From Arenimonas metalli CF5-1 (lineage in GTDB: Bacteria; Pseudomonadota; Gammaproteobacteria; Xanthomonadales; Xanthomonadaceae), in contig NZ_AVCK01000055.1 of assembly GCF_000747155.1 (NCBI RefSeq), forward strand, positions 62,001-126,000: 64,000 bases of DNA, given 5' to 3'. The stretch's first letter is position 1, and every line of letters begins with the position of its first letter. Positions 61,510 through 64,000 of this stretch are shown here, piece by piece. The notes under the pieces were generated by a model. The model was given only the letters and a program-made list of their open reading frames with translations. It ran no database searches and was not told where the DNA came from. The position numbers were made by a program, and so were the translations under genes.

Positions 61510-63896
61510 TTGGCGGGCGCCTCGGCAGGCGACTGGCCGGCGAAGGAACGCAGCGCGTTCATCACCGTGCTCCAGGCGCGATCGATCAGGGTGCCTTTCT
61601 CTTCCTCGACCACCTTCACCTGGCCCTGGACCATGGCCTTGGCCAGGCCTTCGAGCGTGTTCTCGCCGACCTTCTGGCCGCGGTGGTTCACGAACAGCAC
61701 GTGGCCGGTGACGGTGGAGAACCAGGACAGGCGGCGGCGGACCTTCTCGCCCTGCTGGTTGAGCGAGAACTCGAACCAGGTGCCGAAGGGCAGCTGGCGG
61801 ATCTGTTCGAGGCGCTTCTGCTCCTCGGGCGTGAGCGTGGACTTCTTGGTCTTCTTGGCCTGCTGCAGGTCCTCGCCGAGCCGGGCGCGCGCCTTCAGGC
61901 GCATGGTCAGCTCGGTGCGGCTGGCGGCGGAATCGTCGTCGGCATTGGCCTGCGGGTCGACCAGGCGCTGGGCGATCGCGAGCGCTTCCTCGGCGTGGTA
62001 ACCCACCTGCGTCAGCGAGGACTGGATGTCGCCGCGCAGCGTGGTGGCGTCCTCGCTGCTGATCGGCGCGGCGCCCGGCGCCGCCTTGGCGACGCCGATC
62101 AGGCGTTCGGCGGTATCGAGGTGCTGCTTCCACTGCTCGGAGTCCTCGCCGTGGCGCAGCGAGGTCAGCGCCATCACGTCGGTCCATGCCTGGCTGAGCA
62201 GCGTGTGCGTGAAACGCGGGAGGTTCTGCTTCTTCAGCATGCCCTCGACCACGGTGGCGGCGCGCTCGCGCGCGAGCGCCAGCTTCTCCTTGCCGCGGGC
62301 GGCCTCGACGTGGCGCTTCTCGGCCACCTCGGCCTTGCGGGTCACCGTCTGCAGGTGGCCGCTGAGGTCCTCGAGCAGGTTGTTGAACAGGCCCAGGTCG
62401 CCGTCGAACTCGCGCACGGTGCGGTCGACCACCGACTGCATCTTGCCCACCAGCTGCTGGTCGGCGTCGTCCTCGCCCAGCCAGTAGGCGCCGGTCTCGG
62501 CGATGGTGTTGAGCATCTGCCGCGCCGGATGCTGCTGGCGGGTGAAGAAGGCCTTGTCCTGCAGCGCCACGCGCAGCAGCGGCACCTGCAGCTTGGCCAG
62601 CAGGGTGGACGCGGCGCTGTTGGGGCGCACGTCCTTCATGATGTGGTCGAACAGCATGCCGACCAGGTCGATGGCGTCGCCATCCTCCTCGGCCAGCGCC
62701 GGCGGCTGGTTGCCCGGGGTGTGCTGGCGCAGCTGCGCCAGGAGGTCCTGCTTGAGGTGGGTGACGGTGCGCGGCGTCGGCTTGCCGTTCACCATCATCG
62801 TGGGCGTGGCCTTCTGCTGCAGCTGGCCGAGCACGTCCTGCACCTGGTCGGTGCTGACCGGCACGCCGCCGCCACTGCCCGAAGGCTGGCCGCCTACGAG
62901 CTTGCCCAGCAGCTGGCGCCGCCCGGCGAGCAGGTGGCGCATCTGCTGGAAGGTGTCTTCGCCGCTGGCCGCCTGGCCGCCCAGGCCGCGGCCACCGGCG
63001 CCGAGGCCCGGCGATCCCCCGCCCGGACCCGCGCCGCCGCCCATGCCGCCGCCCCGCGCGCCGGCGCCAACCGCGCCCGCGCCCGTGCCGCCGGCGGACC
63101 CGGTGCCGGGACCTGCGCCCGAACCGTCCGCGACGCTACCGCCATCGCCCGGCAGGCGGATCTTCGCGGCCGGTGCACTGGCCGGGCGCGCACGCACCGG
63201 GACGTAGTGCAGGTTCGGCAGCACGCCGTTGCGCGAGAGGTAGGTGTTCACCGATTCGATGAAGCCGCCGTAGAGCGGCATCAGGTGCCGCTCGAAGGTG
63301 CGGAACAGCAGGCTGCGGTGTTCGCCCGCGAGCTCGAGGCAGTCGGCGGCCTGGCGCAGCATGCGGCACAGCGCCTGCGGACCGATCGGCAGGTTCTCGG
63401 CGTCGAAGGCCGGCTTGCCGGCCAGCACGCCGAAGCGCTGGCCCAGCAGGTACAGCGGCAGGCTGTTGCGGACTTCGGCGCGGCTGGCGATCTCCGAAAG
63501 CACGGTGGCTTCGTCGAGGTCGAGGTTCTCGACCAGCGAAAGCTCGTCGCGGGTCAGCCGGAAGCCGCCGGTGATGGATTTCGCGCCCGGCGGGTCCTTG
63601 ATGCAGGCCAGCTCGGCCTCGAGCGCGATCAGGAAGCGCGGCACCAGGTCGGGGCGGGTGCGCTTGACCAGCCGCTGCGCCTCGAGCCAGCGGGTCTGGA
63701 CGATGTTGCTGCGGGCCTGTTCGGCGAACTTGAAGAGTTGCTGCTCGAATTCGTTGAGCGTCGAGACCAGCGTGCGCTCGATTTCGTCGGAGGAATACTC
63801 GAGGATGCCGCCCAGAAGCCCGCGGACTCGTTCAGGCAATGGCCGCGTCGCCAGCGTCGGTGCGGACGCGTGCGGAGGTTTGGCCGATGCGGGCAT
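61506..63896 (-). CDS. DUF1631 protein
   Basis: A 796-residue cytosolic protein. A helical N-terminal half (about 1-235) is joined by a Gly-rich linker (about 250-325, repeated GGG and GAG) to a DUF1631 C-terminal half. That half includes LLAKLQVPLLRVALQDKAFF and, near the end, LPFGTWFEFSLNQQGEKVRRRLSW, a PilZ-like beta segment. Function unknown. ATG 63896 with GGAG 7 bases ahead; a TAGAAT hexamer on the minus strand is at 63926-63931. Translationally coupled to the PilZ gene. Confidence 0.82.
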   Translation of the reverse strand: MPASAKPPHASAPTLATRPLPERVRGLLGGILEYSSDEIERTLVSTLNEFEQQLFKFAEQARSNIVQTRWLEAQRLVKRTRPDLVPRFLIALEAELACIKDPPGAKSITGGFRLTRDELSLVENLDLDEATVLSEIASRAEVRNSLPLYLLGQRFGVLAGKPAFDAENLPIGPQALCRMLRQAADCLELAGEHRSLLFRTFERHLMPLYGGFIESVNTYLSRNGVLPNLHYVPVRARPASAPAAKIRLPGDGGSVADGSGAGPGTGSAGGTGAGAVGAGARGGGMGGGAGPGGGSPGLGAGGRGLGGQAASGEDTFQQMRHLLAGRRQLLGKLVGGQPSGSGGGVPVSTDQVQDVLGQLQQKATPTMMVNGKPTPRTVTHLKQDLLAQLRQHTPGNQPPALAEEDGDAIDLVGMLFDHIMKDVRPNSAASTLLAKLQVPLLRVALQDKAFFTRQQHPARQMLNTIAETGAYWLGEDDADQQLVGKMQSVVDRTVREFDGDLGLFNNLLEDLSGHLQTVTRKAEVAEKRHVEAARGKEKLALARERAATVVEGMLKKQNLPRFTHTLLSQAWTDVMALTSLRHGEDSEQWKQHLDTAERLIGVAKAAPGAAPISSEDATTLRGDIQSSLTQVGYHAEEALAIAQRLVDPQANADDDSAASRTELTMRLKARARLGEDLQQAKKTKKSTLTPEEQKRLEQIRQLPFGTWFEFSLNQQGEKVRRRLSWFSTVTGHVLFVNHRGQKVGENTLEGLAKAMVQGQVKVVEEEKGTLIDRAWSTVMNALRSFAGQSPAEAPAK

Positions 63897-63925
63897 GCGG
63901 CGCTCCGTGTGAATTCCCCAGCGCG

Positions 63926-63931
63926 ATTCTA
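63926..63931 (-). promoter_or_regulatory. -10-like hexamer before the DUF1631 gene
   Basis: TAGAAT on the minus strand, 29 bases before the DUF1631 ATG. No recognisable -35 at 16-18 bases. Confidence 0.35.
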
Positions 63932-63957
63932 GGCACACGCGCGGCCCGGCGCATAGG

Positions 63958-63986
63958 GCCGGGCCAGTCCGGGGGACTGGCCCGGC
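63958..63986. terminator. Strong hairpin at the right end of the window
   Basis: A perfect 13-base stem, GCCGGGCCAGTCC / GGACTGGCCCGGC, with a GGG loop. No T tract follows on either strand. It could end a gene beyond the window edge or be another repeat type. Confidence 0.4.
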
Positions 63987-64000
63987 AAGCCTTCACCTGC

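Noticed and set aside
1-64000. tRNA, rRNA, phage or insertion-sequence genes
   Set aside because: No cloverleaf-like segment with a CCA end, no transposase or integrase motif and no phage structural gene was recognised on either strand.

Overview
The window is GC-rich chromosomal DNA with tightly packed genes on both strands. It looks like a member of the Xanthomonadaceae/Lysobacteraceae (Lysobacter- or Luteimonas-like). The basis is xanA/xanB-type sugar genes, a PAPS-dependent cys regulon with fused CysNC and a CysB regulator, an H-NS protein of the TWAGRG type, an ETF/ETF-QO set, and palindromic GC-rich repeats between genes. I see no rRNA, tRNA, CRISPR, transposase or prophage gene.

Layout. 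1-9.0 kb (+): cell-surface glycan genes. These are a double GT4 glycosyltransferase, a YfhO-like GT-C membrane protein, a sugar-1-phosphate nucleotidyltransferase, an SDR epimerase, a GtrB-like GT2 and a CapD-like dehydratase; four of the five junctions overlap and the fifth shares one base. 9.0-13.4 kb (-): xanA, xanB, Nudix, methyltransferase and GtrA. 13.6-19.7 kb: mutarotase, a second GT-C + GT2 pair, scoAB and a second GtrA. 19.8-23.8 kb: DUF898 protein, M48 peptidase and etfBA. 23.9-38.3 kb: an almost complete sulfate assimilation region (cysM, cysG, cysB, cysHIJ, a TauE-type permease, cysD, cysNC), interrupted by a small membrane protein, a COG2509-type flavoprotein and a secreted protein. 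38.4-43.6 kb: ATP-grasp ligase, ETF-QO, an amidase-fold protein without its catalytic triad, an AlkB homologue and a small membrane protein. 43.6-47.0 kb: an Mla-like lipid transport operon. 47.1-57.3 kb: ThrE-type exporter, H-NS, proS, a DUF4124 protein, pssA, a possible holD, rimI, valS and pepQ. 57.4-64 kb: a CHASE/GGDEF/EAL protein, an ApbE lipoprotein, PilZ and DUF1631.

Most of the window is ordinary core genome. Two things stand out. (1) Several palindromic repeat families sit between genes and also inside them. A complete repeat pair is translated in frame near the N-terminus of CysNC, a half element is translated in frame in ValS, and other copies form the C-terminal tails or stop codons of CysG, CysM, an ATP-grasp protein and AlkB. 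(2) There are two sets of GT2 + GtrA flippase + multi-span GT-C, which is the composition of three-component transmembrane glycosylation systems. Other points worth following are a pseudo-amidase, a candidate divergent holD in front of rimI, and a palindrome in the divergent cysJ/permease promoter region.

All assignments rest on reading motifs and context by eye. No database search was possible.
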